Assembly (NCBI RefSeq): GCF_002795865.1
Contig: NZ_CP024920.1
Span: 2,329,001 to 2,393,000 of the forward strand
Length of the DNA: 64,000 nucleotides
Reading direction: 5' to 3'
From: Qipengyuania seohaensis
Lineage (GTDB): Bacteria; Pseudomonadota; Alphaproteobacteria; Sphingomonadales; Sphingomonadaceae
A program made the position numbers and the translations under genes. Numbering within the stretch: the stretch's first letter is position 1; each line of letters begins with the position of its first letter. Shown here one piece after another: positions 1 through 8,566 of the stretch. The notes beneath the pieces are model-generated. The model ran no database searches, was not told where the DNA came from, and was given only the letters and a program-made list of their open reading frames with translations.

Positions 1-678
1 CGGGTTACCGGCAGCGGGAGTGCCGTCGAGGTTGAGGCGCACCACGGTGCCGAGCGTGTTCGAAGTGTCTTGCGCCGGTTGCATCTTCTGGCGGTCGCCG
101 CTCGTGATGAAAAGATATCGCTCGTCCGGGCTGAACGCGATGCGGTGGGAATAATGGCCGCGGCCCGTCACCTTGGGCGCCTGGCGCCAGATGACGTCGA
201 GCCCCTCAATGCTGCACTCGTCGGCCTGCTGGCACACCAATGTGCCACGACCAACCACGGCACCGCGCGTATCGCCTTCACCCGCTTCTGCCCAGCTCAG
301 ATAGATCGTGCGGCGGTCGGTGCCCTGGCCTGCCTCGCTGGGTAGGAAAGCGATTTCGCCCAAGCCACCCTGGCCGCCATAATCGACCTCGGGCACGCCG
401 GTGACAGTGCCCAGCCTTCCACTGGCGAGATCCTTGAACTTGATGCTGCCTGCCTGTTCGGTGATGAAGATCATTCGGGTGCCGGGGAGGAAGGCCGAAG
501 CCCATGGATCGGCGAACGATCCGTGTTCGGTAATCGCGAACTCGCCTGAGAATTCGCCTGCCACCGGGGTTGGCGTCGATGTCGCCGAGCTGCCTCCATC
601 GGTGGAGTAACCGCCTCCACAGCTTGCGGCCATCAGCAGCGGGGATAGGGTGGCGGCAATAACCGATAGGCGTTTCAT
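1..678 (-). CDS. PQQ-dependent sugar dehydrogenase family protein, N-terminal part
   Basis: Partial gene: the start is at 678 and the reading frame runs open off the left edge, giving 226 residues. The N-terminus (MKRLSVIAATLSPLLMAASC) is an export signal with a possible but non-ideal lipobox ending at Cys20, so a periplasmic lipoprotein is plausible. The mature part reads like the glucose/sorbosone dehydrogenase beta-propeller family: the ...DPWASAFLPG..., QGGLGEIAF and FSPDERYLFITSGDR segments match its repeats. These enzymes oxidise aldose sugars using PQQ in the periplasm. The C-terminal propeller blades lie outside the window. Its ATG overlaps the divergent rnhB ATG within a single CATG, so the two genes have no separate spacer. 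Confidence 0.8.
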   Translation of the reverse strand, partial: MKRLSVIAATLSPLLMAASCGGGYSTDGGSSATSTPTPVAGEFSGEFAITEHGSFADPWASAFLPGTRMIFITEQAGSIKFKDLASGRLGTVTGVPEVDYGGQGGLGEIAFLPSEAGQGTDRRTIYLSWAEAGEGDTRGAVVGRGTLVCQQADECSIEGLDVIWRQAPKVTGRGHYSHRIAFSPDERYLFITSGDRQKMQPAQDTSNTLGTVVRLNLDGTPAAGNP

Positions 679-1303
679 GATCTCTTCATCTCCCGAACAA
701 GGTCTGGGCCAAGCTCCGCTGATCATCGGCGTGGACGAGGCCGGTCGCGGACCGCTTGCCGGTCCTGTTGTCGCTGCCGCCGTGGTCTTGTGCAACCCGT
801 GCCCCGAAGGCCTCGACGATTCCAAAAAGCTCAGCGCCGCTCGCCGTTCCGCGCTGGAGCCGCAAATCGTCGAAAATTGTGCTTGGGGCCTCGGCATCGT
901 CGGCGTTGAGGAGATCGACAGGATTAATATCTTCCAGGCCACAATGCTCGCAATGACGCTCGCCGTTTCCCGTCTGGTGGACACTTTGGGAGAGGAGCCC
1001 GAAGCTGTGCTCATCGACGGGAACCAGACGCCGCATGGCCGCTGCGATGCCTGGCGCTGGCCCGCGCGTGCGATCGTGGGGGGCGACGGCAAAGAAAAGG
1101 CAATCGGCGCCGCGTCGATCCTGGCCAAGGAATATCGCGACCGCGTCATGCGCGATGCGGCGGATCGTTTTCCCCACTACGGATGGGAGCGCAACGCCGG
1201 TTATGGAACGCCCCAGCATCTCGAAGCATTGCGAACACACGGACCGAGCCCGCTGCACCGCCGCAGCTTTGCGCCGGTATCGCAAATGGAGATGTTCGCG
1301 TGA
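677..1303 (+). CDS. rnhB: Ribonuclease HII
   Basis: Cytoplasmic endonuclease that cleaves the RNA strand of RNA-DNA hybrids and single ribonucleotides embedded in DNA. The protein is 208 aa, normal for the family. The signature DEAGRGPLAGPVVAAAV lies near residue 20, followed by the DDSKKLS motif and the ASILAKEYRD segment carrying later active-site residues. The start at 677 places the metal-binding Asp at the usual distance from the N-terminus; an upstream in-frame ATG at 650 would add nine residues lying inside the divergent gene. The next gene starts at a GTG overlapping this stop codon (GTGA), so the two are probably co-transcribed and translationally coupled. Confidence 0.95.
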   Translation: MISSSPEQGLGQAPLIIGVDEAGRGPLAGPVVAAAVVLCNPCPEGLDDSKKLSAARRSALEPQIVENCAWGLGIVGVEEIDRINIFQATMLAMTLAVSRLVDTLGEEPEAVLIDGNQTPHGRCDAWRWPARAIVGGDGKEKAIGAASILAKEYRDRVMRDAADRFPHYGWERNAGYGTPQHLEALRTHGPSPLHRRSFAPVSQMEMFA

Positions 1304-2220
1304 CCTTTGCCTATTCCGATATTCCCGACCAGAGCGGCAAGACCGCGATCGTCACCGGCTCCAATACCGGCATCGGGCTGGAAATCGCCCGCGGCCTGTC
1401 GCGCAAGGGCGCGCGTGTGATCCTAGCTTGCCGCGATGGGGACAAGGCCAAAGCGGCGATGGACGATATCGCGAGCGGGCCGGAGGAGGCGGATCTCGAT
1501 TACCTGCACCTCGATCTCGGCAATCTCGCTTCGATCCGCGAGGCCGCCGAAAAGGTGAAGGGGGAGAAGAAGATCGACATCCTGGTGAACAATGCCGGGA
1601 TCATGGTGCCGCCGCTATCGCACTCGATCGGCGGCACGGAATCTCAATTCGCGGTGAACCATCTCGGACATTTCGCATTCACCGGCCTGTTGCTCGACAA
1701 GCTGGCGCAGGACGGCGGTGCGCGGGTCGTGTCGCAGTCGTCCATCGCGCATAAGGGCGCCAAGATCGATTTCGACAATCTCGACGCGAGGCACGGCTAT
1801 TCGCGCACGAAGTTCTACGGCCAGAGCAAGCTGGCCAACCTTCTCTTTGCGCTCGAACTGGACCGCAGGCTGCGCGCCGCGAACTCGCCGGTCGTATCGA
1901 TTGCCTGCCACCCGGGCGTCGCGCAGACGGAACTGACACGTCACCTCGGCCTGCTCGGCAGCGTTTTTGGCCCCGTCATCGGGCTCGCCCTAAATTCTGC
2001 CGAGGACGGTGCCATCCCGGCCTTGCAGGCCGCCACAGATCCGCAAGCCGAGGGCGGCGACTATTTCGGCAGCTGGGGCTTCCGCGAAATGAGCGGCAAG
2101 GCATCGGGCAAGGCCTATGCCACACGCACGGCCCGCGACCCGCTGCTGGCTGCCCGCTTGTGGGAGAAGTCGATCGACCTGACCGGCGTCGATCCGGGTC
2201 TTGCGCCCGCCGAGAGCTAA
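1300..2220 (+). CDS. Short-chain dehydrogenase/reductase, retinol-dehydrogenase-like
   Basis: NAD(P)-dependent oxidoreductase of the classical SDR type, 306 aa. Seen in the translation: cofactor motif TGSNTGIG at residues 19-26, NNAG at 97-100, catalytic Ser near 147 and YGQSK with Tyr173 and Lys177. The overall length and the SSIAHKGAKIDFDNL region resemble the retinol dehydrogenase/WW-domain oxidoreductase subgroup; the substrate cannot be predicted. The GTG start overlaps the rnhB stop by 4 nt. The in-frame ATG at 1183 lies deep inside rnhB and is unlikely. No clear terminator follows; the ccrM leader begins directly downstream. Confidence 0.85.
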   Translation: MTFAYSDIPDQSGKTAIVTGSNTGIGLEIARGLSRKGARVILACRDGDKAKAAMDDIASGPEEADLDYLHLDLGNLASIREAAEKVKGEKKIDILVNNAGIMVPPLSHSIGGTESQFAVNHLGHFAFTGLLLDKLAQDGGARVVSQSSIAHKGAKIDFDNLDARHGYSRTKFYGQSKLANLLFALELDRRLRAANSPVVSIACHPGVAQTELTRHLGLLGSVFGPVIGLALNSAEDGAIPALQAATDPQAEGGDYFGSWGFREMSGKASGKAYATRTARDPLLAARLWEKSIDLTGVDPGLAPAES

Positions 2221-2244
2221 TCCAGCCGAAAACACCGACGAAAA

Positions 2245-2396
2245 GAGTCTTCCGGGTCACACCGCATCATGTTGAGTCCGCCGAATTCGTGCGGACTCAA
2301 CATCTTGTGGGGGACTCCTTTCGTTCTCCCTCAGGAGTTGTGTGTCGAAGCGATATGCAACCCAGAAGCTGCTTGACGTGGAATCGGTTTGGACTC
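2245..2396 (+). promoter_or_regulatory. Cluster of six GANTC methylation sites upstream of ccrM
   Basis: GANTC occurs at 2245, 2274, 2294, 2313, 2381 and 2392, six sites in 152 bp, where about 0.5 is expected by base composition. GANTC is the target of CcrM, encoded immediately downstream. Methylation-state control of ccrM transcription through leader GANTC sites is known from Caulobacter. I infer that this cluster is an autoregulatory region; no promoter boxes could be fixed with confidence. Confidence 0.75.
2269..2303. repeat. 13-bp perfect inverted repeat carrying two GANTC sites
   Basis: The arms 2269-2281 and 2291-2303 are exact reverse complements with a 9-nt spacer that itself contains the palindrome CGAATTCG. 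Each arm holds one GANTC site. There is no following T-run, so it is not a canonical terminator. It could be a dimeric repressor operator or a cruciform. Confidence 0.85.
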
Positions 2397-2413
2397 ACCC
2401 TGTGGATAACTAA

Positions 2414-3568
<1,155 letters not shown>

Positions 3569-3597
3569 GGACACGCCGTAAGGGGCGGTTTGCGATC

Positions 3598-4269
3598 CTA
3601 TTCTGCTTCGCGGACCAGCCGGTCCTCAGAAACACCCCGGGCCTTGAGCGCGCTCGACACGTCGTCCTCCATCGGAGGGGGTCCGCACAAATAGAACATG
3701 TTGCCGAAATCGAGGCCTGCCTCGTCGAGGAAATCGCCGTCGACCTGGCCATGGTGGATCCCGTCGACGTCTTCGTCGCTCAGGACGAGGTCCAATCGGA
3801 GCCCCGGCATCTTCTCGAGCTCCTCACGAAGAATGATGTCCTTCTCTTTGCTATTCGAGAAGATCAGCCGGTAGCCGTCCAGCGACCCATGGCTCTTTTG
3901 CCGCGCACGAAGAATGGCGAGCAAGGGCGTCAAACCGGCACCGCCGGCGATGATCACACCGGGACCCTTGTCCTCGATCGCGCCCCACGGGCCCTCGATC
4001 AGGACACCGTCACCTGCTTCCATCATGCCGATCTGTTCTGTGACGCCGTCATGCGAAGGATATGATTTGATCGTAAACTGAAGATGGTCCGCGCCGGGCA
4101 GGGAGGTAAAGGTGAAGGGGCGTTTCTCGTCCCTCCATCCATCGCGGTCCAGCGCGAGATCGGTGGCCTGCCCCGGGCGGAACTCGAAGCCCTCCGGCCG
4201 CTCGAAAGTCAATTCGTGGACGTCGTGGGTGACCGGGCGGATGCTGTGGAGCGTCAGTTCATGGGGCAT
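3598..4269 (-). CDS. Ferredoxin-NADP reductase-like flavoprotein
   Basis: Single-polypeptide FAD/NAD(P) reductase of the ferredoxin-NADP+ reductase superfamily, 223 aa. The FAD-binding RPFTFTS motif is at residues 50-56, the nucleotide-binding GGAGLTP at 109-115 and the C-terminal CGPPPM at 195-200. There is no 2Fe-2S domain, so the electron partner must be separate. The chosen start MPHELTL (4269) begins exactly at the first beta-strand of the fold; the open frame upstream to 4491 is unlike family members and lies in the spacer shared with the divergent porin gene. It is convergent with ccrM, with 29 nt between the stops. Confidence 0.85.
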   Translation of the reverse strand: MPHELTLHSIRPVTHDVHELTFERPEGFEFRPGQATDLALDRDGWRDEKRPFTFTSLPGADHLQFTIKSYPSHDGVTEQIGMMEAGDGVLIEGPWGAIEDKGPGVIIAGGAGLTPLLAILRARQKSHGSLDGYRLIFSNSKEKDIILREELEKMPGLRLDLVLSDEDVDGIHHGQVDGDFLDEAGLDFGNMFYLCGPPPMEDDVSSALKARGVSEDRLVREAE

Positions 4270-4521
4270 CGGAATCTCGTGTTGCGTCCGGAACGGACCC
4301 GGGCTGTTTGCAACCCGAGCAATGGGCGAGAGCCAAGGGGAGTTCCCAGAAGACTGTCGCTCGCAGCCCCGAAAATGGCGGATAAACGCCCTTTTTGCAC
4401 CAGTCATCGTGAGAGTGCAGAATTGCCACAAGTTCCCGAATTTTGGCCGGAACCTGCCTTGCGCAGCCTCGTTGGGCGAACCGATGCGCAACGAGCGCAG
4501 GCCAAATTACGGAGAAGACTC

Positions 4522-5301
4522 TTGAACAAGATCCTTATCACGACCGCGGCCGCCGCCGGCCTGGTAGCTATCCCCAGCGCAGCCGCTGCGCAGGGCACTT
4601 ACGTAAGCGTAACTGGTGGTTACGTTCTGCCCTCGGATTCCGACAACAGCGGTGAAACCACCGCCGATATCGCCGCAACCGACGATTTCGGTGCCATTCC
4701 GGCTGGTACCAGCGTGGGCTGGAATACCGAATTCGACAACGGCTTCGAAGCCAGCGGCGCCATCGGTTATGCCACGGCATCTGGCCTGCGTTTCGAAGGC
4801 CAGCTGTTCTACAATTCGTATGACGTTGAGACGCACAGCGGCCTCACCGTCGGTGGTGGCAATATCGACACCGTCGACGTCGCCGTGCTGACCCGCGGTG
4901 CCGCCGACGATGCCAACCCGACCGTCGGTGCGGTGATTGCCGACGGGCAGGGCGATGTCTCGAACTTCGGCCTGTTCGGTAACGTCTATTACGACATCGG
5001 CGGACCGGACGCGACCTTCAAGCCGTTCGTCGGCGCAGGCCTCGGCTATCAGTGGACCGATGTGAACTACCAGCCTTCGGGCGTGGATGTGGCTGACGAT
5101 AGCGACGGCAGCTTCGGTTACCAGTTGATGGCAGGTGCCGGTTTCGAAGTGAGCGAAGGCCTCGATATCTTCGCCCAGTACACCTATCGCGACAGTTTCA
5201 ACGATCCGGAAGTCGAACTGAACCTGCTTCCGGCTACGCTTGAAGTGGAAACGCAGCAGTCGATCGTGTCGCTCGGCGTGCGCTTCAACTTCGGCGGTTG
5301 A
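4522..5301 (+). CDS. Outer-membrane beta-barrel protein (OmpA/opacity-like porin family)
   Basis: A TTG start at 4522, preceded by GGAG at 4511-4514, gives a 259-aa precursor with a clean signal peptide ending SAAAA-Q. The mature chain alternates hydrophobic and polar residues, has the glycine-rich GYVLPSDSDNS and FGYQLMAGAGFEVSEGLDIFAQYTYR-type strands of the 8-stranded OMP_b-brl family and ends LGVRFNFGG, a typical terminal beta-signal region. It has no peptidoglycan-binding OmpA domain. The role is structural or surface; the ligand is unknown. A strong intrinsic terminator follows at 5322-5352. The frame is open upstream to 4084 but lies antisense to the reductase, so that extension is rejected. 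Confidence 0.85.
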   Translation: MNKILITTAAAAGLVAIPSAAAAQGTYVSVTGGYVLPSDSDNSGETTADIAATDDFGAIPAGTSVGWNTEFDNGFEASGAIGYATASGLRFEGQLFYNSYDVETHSGLTVGGGNIDTVDVAVLTRGAADDANPTVGAVIADGQGDVSNFGLFGNVYYDIGGPDATFKPFVGAGLGYQWTDVNYQPSGVDVADDSDGSFGYQLMAGAGFEVSEGLDIFAQYTYRDSFNDPEVELNLLPATLEVETQQSIVSLGVRFNFGG

Positions 5302-5321
5302 TCTCGGACAAGAATTTGGAA

Positions 5322-5352
5322 CGGGCGCTCCTGTGAAGGGGCGCCCGATTTT
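5322..5352 (+). terminator. Intrinsic terminator after the porin gene
   Basis: A 10-bp GC-rich stem pairs 5322-5331 with 5338-5347 (one G-T wobble), with a 6-nt loop, and is followed by ATTTT. It sits 20 nt after the porin stop codon. Confidence 0.85.
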
Positions 5353-5428
5353 CGTTCGCGAGGTGCCTGGACCACACCGCCCGATTTCGCGTGACAGCCT
5401 CTCCACATATGATAACTTTGACGACCAG

Positions 5429-6403
5429 ATGCCCGACCTCAAGCCATTCGAAGAGCTTAGCGCCGACCACCTGCGGCTGATCCTTCAGACCGGCCATATC
5501 GGCATCTGGGAATTGGACGTGAGCAGCGGTCTCGCACTGCGCAACGCGCATCACGACGCGATTTTCGGATATGAGGAACGGCTGGACGAATGGACTTATG
5601 ACAAGTTCATCGAACACGTCGTCCCCGAGCAACGTCAGTTGGTCCACGACCTGCAACAGGCTGCTATCGAGAAGGGCGAAGTCTGGTCCTTCGACTGTGC
5701 CATTCGGAAGAATGACGGGGAGTTACGCTGGATCAGCGCCTCGGGCCGACCGCTGATGGGACCGGATGGCAAGGTGGCCAAGCTGATCGGTCACGTGATC
5801 GACATCACCGATACCAAGCAGCGCGAAAACCGGCTCACGCTCCTGACCGAAGAGCTCAATCATCGGGTTCGCAACATGCTGGCGGTGATCAAGTCGATCG
5901 TGCGATTGTCGTCGCGCAAGGCGGACGACATCGCAGGATTTGCAAAATCGCTGGAGGGGCGCGTCGAAGCTCTCGCTCGAAGTCATCGCCTGATGGTCAG
6001 CGATGCTTCCGAAACCCTCACATCGCGCGCGATACTGGAAGCGGAGCTGGCAGCGTTTCCGAGCCTTGAGAAGAGGGTTGAAATCGAGGTGGGTGGCGAC
6101 AAGGAGCTTTCCGGCGCCGCCGGTCAGGGACTCGCTCTAGTCTTCCACGAGCTTGTCACGAATGCGCTGAAATATGGCGCACTTTCGAATTCGGATGGTA
6201 GGGTTTTTGTCAGCATTTCCGCAAATGGAGACGCGCTCGACATTGCCTGGCGCGAGGAAGGCGGCCCCAGGGTCGAGGCTGTCCACGAGGATGGTTTCGG
6301 CTCCCGCCTGATTGCAGATGCGATCGGATCGGCCGGCAGAGTCGACCTGCGGTTTCCTGCAGCTGGCGTCGAATGCGATATCTGCCTGCACACGCTCGTC
6401 TGA
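5429..6403 (+). CDS. PAS-domain HWE-family sensor histidine kinase
   Basis: Soluble two-component sensor, 324 aa, with no membrane segment. Residues ~15-128 form a PAS domain (IGIWELD... GHVIDITD). The kinase H-box ELNHRVRNMLAVIKSIV places the phospho-acceptor at His145; the N-box is HELVTNALKYG at 240-250 and the WxE signature naming the HWE family is WRE at 274-276. Such kinases in alphaproteobacteria often feed the general stress response (PhyR/NepR/EcfG) or act as light/redox sensors. PAS cofactor residues such as the flavin-binding NCRFLQ of LOV domains are not seen. There is no adjacent response regulator, so it is an orphan kinase. The ATG at 5429 is chosen because the upstream frame overlaps the porin terminator. 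Confidence 0.88.
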   Translation: MPDLKPFEELSADHLRLILQTGHIGIWELDVSSGLALRNAHHDAIFGYEERLDEWTYDKFIEHVVPEQRQLVHDLQQAAIEKGEVWSFDCAIRKNDGELRWISASGRPLMGPDGKVAKLIGHVIDITDTKQRENRLTLLTEELNHRVRNMLAVIKSIVRLSSRKADDIAGFAKSLEGRVEALARSHRLMVSDASETLTSRAILEAELAAFPSLEKRVEIEVGGDKELSGAAGQGLALVFHELVTNALKYGALSNSDGRVFVSISANGDALDIAWREEGGPRVEAVHEDGFGSRLIADAIGSAGRVDLRFPAAGVECDICLHTLV

Positions 6404-6542
6404 AGATTGTCATACTGCCGTGGCCCACATTACTCGGGGCACATGAGCTGACGATCGACGAATTTACGGGGTTGCAGATTTCTCTCCCAAGGCCGTGTTC
6501 CATGTGTTCCATCCTTTAGCTTCGCTGCTAGAAGGCTGAACG

Positions 6543-7658
6543 ATGAGTGATCGCGTCTATATCCGCCCTGTCGGTTTCGCCCCGGGTCCACAATCGGAAC
6601 ATGGCAATGCCATCCGGCTTGCCGGGACGATGGTTTACGCCAGCCGCTTCGCCGTGATCCTGCGGCGTGACGGGGAGGTCGTCGAAAGGCTTCTCGCCTC
6701 GGTCGACACCATCGACGAAGTCATGGGCGCCTTGCCCGACGAATTGGGCGCAGAGGCCGAGGCCCAGTGGGCCAACCTCACGCTGGCGCATCCGCCCTTG
6801 CAGTTGGGAAGCCGAGCGGTCGCGTTGGACCAACCGCAGGTCATGGGCATCCTCAACGTCACGCCCGACAGCTTCAGCGACGGCGGCGAGTTCATGGACA
6901 AGCCCGACGTCCAGCGCGAAGTCGCGGCCGCCATGCTCGAGGCCGGCGCGGCCATCATCGACATTGGCGGCGAAAGCACGCGGCCGGGTGCGCAGCCACT
7001 GTGGGAAGGCGATGAGATCGCTCGCGTGGTACCGGCGGTCGAGGCGTGTTCAGCGATGGGGGCCGCGATTAGCATCGATACGCGCAAGGCCGCCGTCATG
7101 GAGGCTGCACTGGGGGCCGGTGCGCATCTGGTCAACGACGTGTCGGGTCTCAAGCACGATCCGCGCAGCGTCGAAGTGGTTGCTGCTGCCGGGTGTCCGG
7201 TGGTGCTGATGCATGCGCCGGGTGCCGGGGGCGAGGACCTTCACGCTGGTGGCGACTATGACGCGGTGGTGTTCGACGTATTCGATGCCCTTCGAGCACG
7301 CCGTGACGCCGCACTGGAGGCGGGGATCGAGGCGAAGCACATCATGCTCGATGTCGGGATCGGCTTCGGCAAATCGCTGGCAGACAATCTCGCCCTGATC
7401 AACGCCCTGCCGATGTTCCATGCGCTCGGGCACCCGCTCCTGTTCGGTGCCAGCCGCAAGCGCATGATCGGTGCGCTGAGCAAGGAGGCGCCTGTTGAAC
7501 AGCGCCTAGGTGGCAGCGTTGCCCTTGCGCTCGAGGCAATGCGGAGCGGGGCCCAGGTGGTGCGGGTGCACGACGTCCCTGAAACCGTGCAGGCGCGCAA
7601 CGTCTGGCGCGGCCTCAGGGACGCAGCACTGACCGACTTCAGCGACCTGCCGGGTTAG
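6543..7658 (+). CDS. folP: Dihydropteroate synthase
   Basis: Condenses p-aminobenzoate with dihydropterin pyrophosphate in folate synthesis; the target of sulfonamides. The conserved MGILNVTPDSFSDGG begins only at residue 101, followed by IDIGGESTRPGA, LVNDVSG, DVGIGFGK and FGASRKRM. At 371 aa the protein is about 90-100 residues longer than the typical enzyme, because of an N-terminal segment (MSDRVYIRPVGF...) that is clearly coding, in frame and rich in charged residues. The stop codon overlaps the stop of the convergent SDR gene at 7655-7658. Confidence 0.92.
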   Translation: MSDRVYIRPVGFAPGPQSEHGNAIRLAGTMVYASRFAVILRRDGEVVERLLASVDTIDEVMGALPDELGAEAEAQWANLTLAHPPLQLGSRAVALDQPQVMGILNVTPDSFSDGGEFMDKPDVQREVAAAMLEAGAAIIDIGGESTRPGAQPLWEGDEIARVVPAVEACSAMGAAISIDTRKAAVMEAALGAGAHLVNDVSGLKHDPRSVEVVAAAGCPVVLMHAPGAGGEDLHAGGDYDAVVFDVFDALRARRDAALEAGIEAKHIMLDVGIGFGKSLADNLALINALPMFHALGHPLLFGASRKRMIGALSKEAPVEQRLGGSVALALEAMRSGAQVVRVHDVPETVQARNVWRGLRDAALTDFSDLPG

Positions 7659-8437
7659 CTACCCGGAGAAGCTGCCGAGCCTGCCAGTAATCCGCCGTCG
7701 AGCGTGAGTTCGCTGCCGGTCATGTAGCCGCTCTCGTCGCTGGCGAGGTAGACGCACAGAGCGGCGACCTCCTCGACCGTGCCGAAGCGCTTCAGGGGCG
7801 TATCGGCAACGAGGGCCGCCATGCGCGCATCGCGATCGGGACCGTCGCCCAGCATCGGCTCCCAGATGTCGGTAAGGATGGCGGCAGGATGGATCGAATT
7901 GCAGCGGATCGCGCAGCCGTTCTGTGCGGCATAGAGCGCCACCGACTTCGAGTGGTTGCGCATCGCCGCCTTGCTCGCCGCGTAGGCTGCCGCGCCCGGA
8001 ATGCCGACAAGGCCGGAGCGCGAGGACATGTTGATGATCGAGCCCGCACCCTTCTCCTTCATCGCGCGAAGGGCATAACGACAGCCTAGGAAGCAACCGT
8101 CGGTGTTGACCGCATGGACGCGTCGCCATTCGGAAAGAGTGGCGTTTTCCGGATCGTGCGCGGCAGGGCCGTCCTCGAAACCAGTGATGCCGGCATTATT
8201 CACCAGCACGTCGATGGCCGGGAAAGCGTGCGCAAAGGCGTCCCAATCCGCCTCGCTCGCGACATCTAGCCGGGCGAACTCGCAGCCTAGCGCATCGGCG
8301 GCTTTTCGCCCTTCTGCGTCGTCGATATCGGTCAGCACGACGCGCGCGCCTTCGGCCTTGAAAGCTGCACAGACGGCCTTGCCGATACCGCGTGCGCCGC
8401 CGGTGACGACGCACAGTTTCTCATTCAGTTTTTGCAT
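7655..8437 (-). CDS. SDR family oxidoreductase
   Basis: Classical short-chain dehydrogenase, 260 aa. TGGARGIG lies at residues 12-19, NNAG at 80-83, catalytic Ser at 138-139, Tyr152 and Lys156, and the C-terminal LTLDGGLL is typical of the 3-oxoacyl-reductase/hydroxysteroid-dehydrogenase subgroup. The substrate is unknown. A good Shine-Dalgarno (GAGGTAA, reading the minus strand) precedes the ATG. It is convergent with folP, the stops overlapping. Upstream, 129 nt separate it from the regulator gene on the same strand. Confidence 0.85.
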   Translation of the reverse strand: MQKLNEKLCVVTGGARGIGKAVCAAFKAEGARVVLTDIDDAEGRKAADALGCEFARLDVASEADWDAFAHAFPAIDVLVNNAGITGFEDGPAAHDPENATLSEWRRVHAVNTDGCFLGCRYALRAMKEKGAGSIINMSSRSGLVGIPGAAAYAASKAAMRNHSKSVALYAAQNGCAIRCNSIHPAAILTDIWEPMLGDGPDRDARMAALVADTPLKRFGTVEEVAALCVYLASDESGYMTGSELTLDGGLLAGSAASPGS

Positions 8438-8566
8438 GGTGTTACCTCGGGAAATTCAGATGCAATTCGGGCCGCGTTTGCAGCCGCGTGGACAGTCGTT
8501 CCGCCTCAGCGGTGTCCCTTGTTCACCTGAATTACTCCCGTTCGGTTCGACCCGCTTTCTAGCAGA

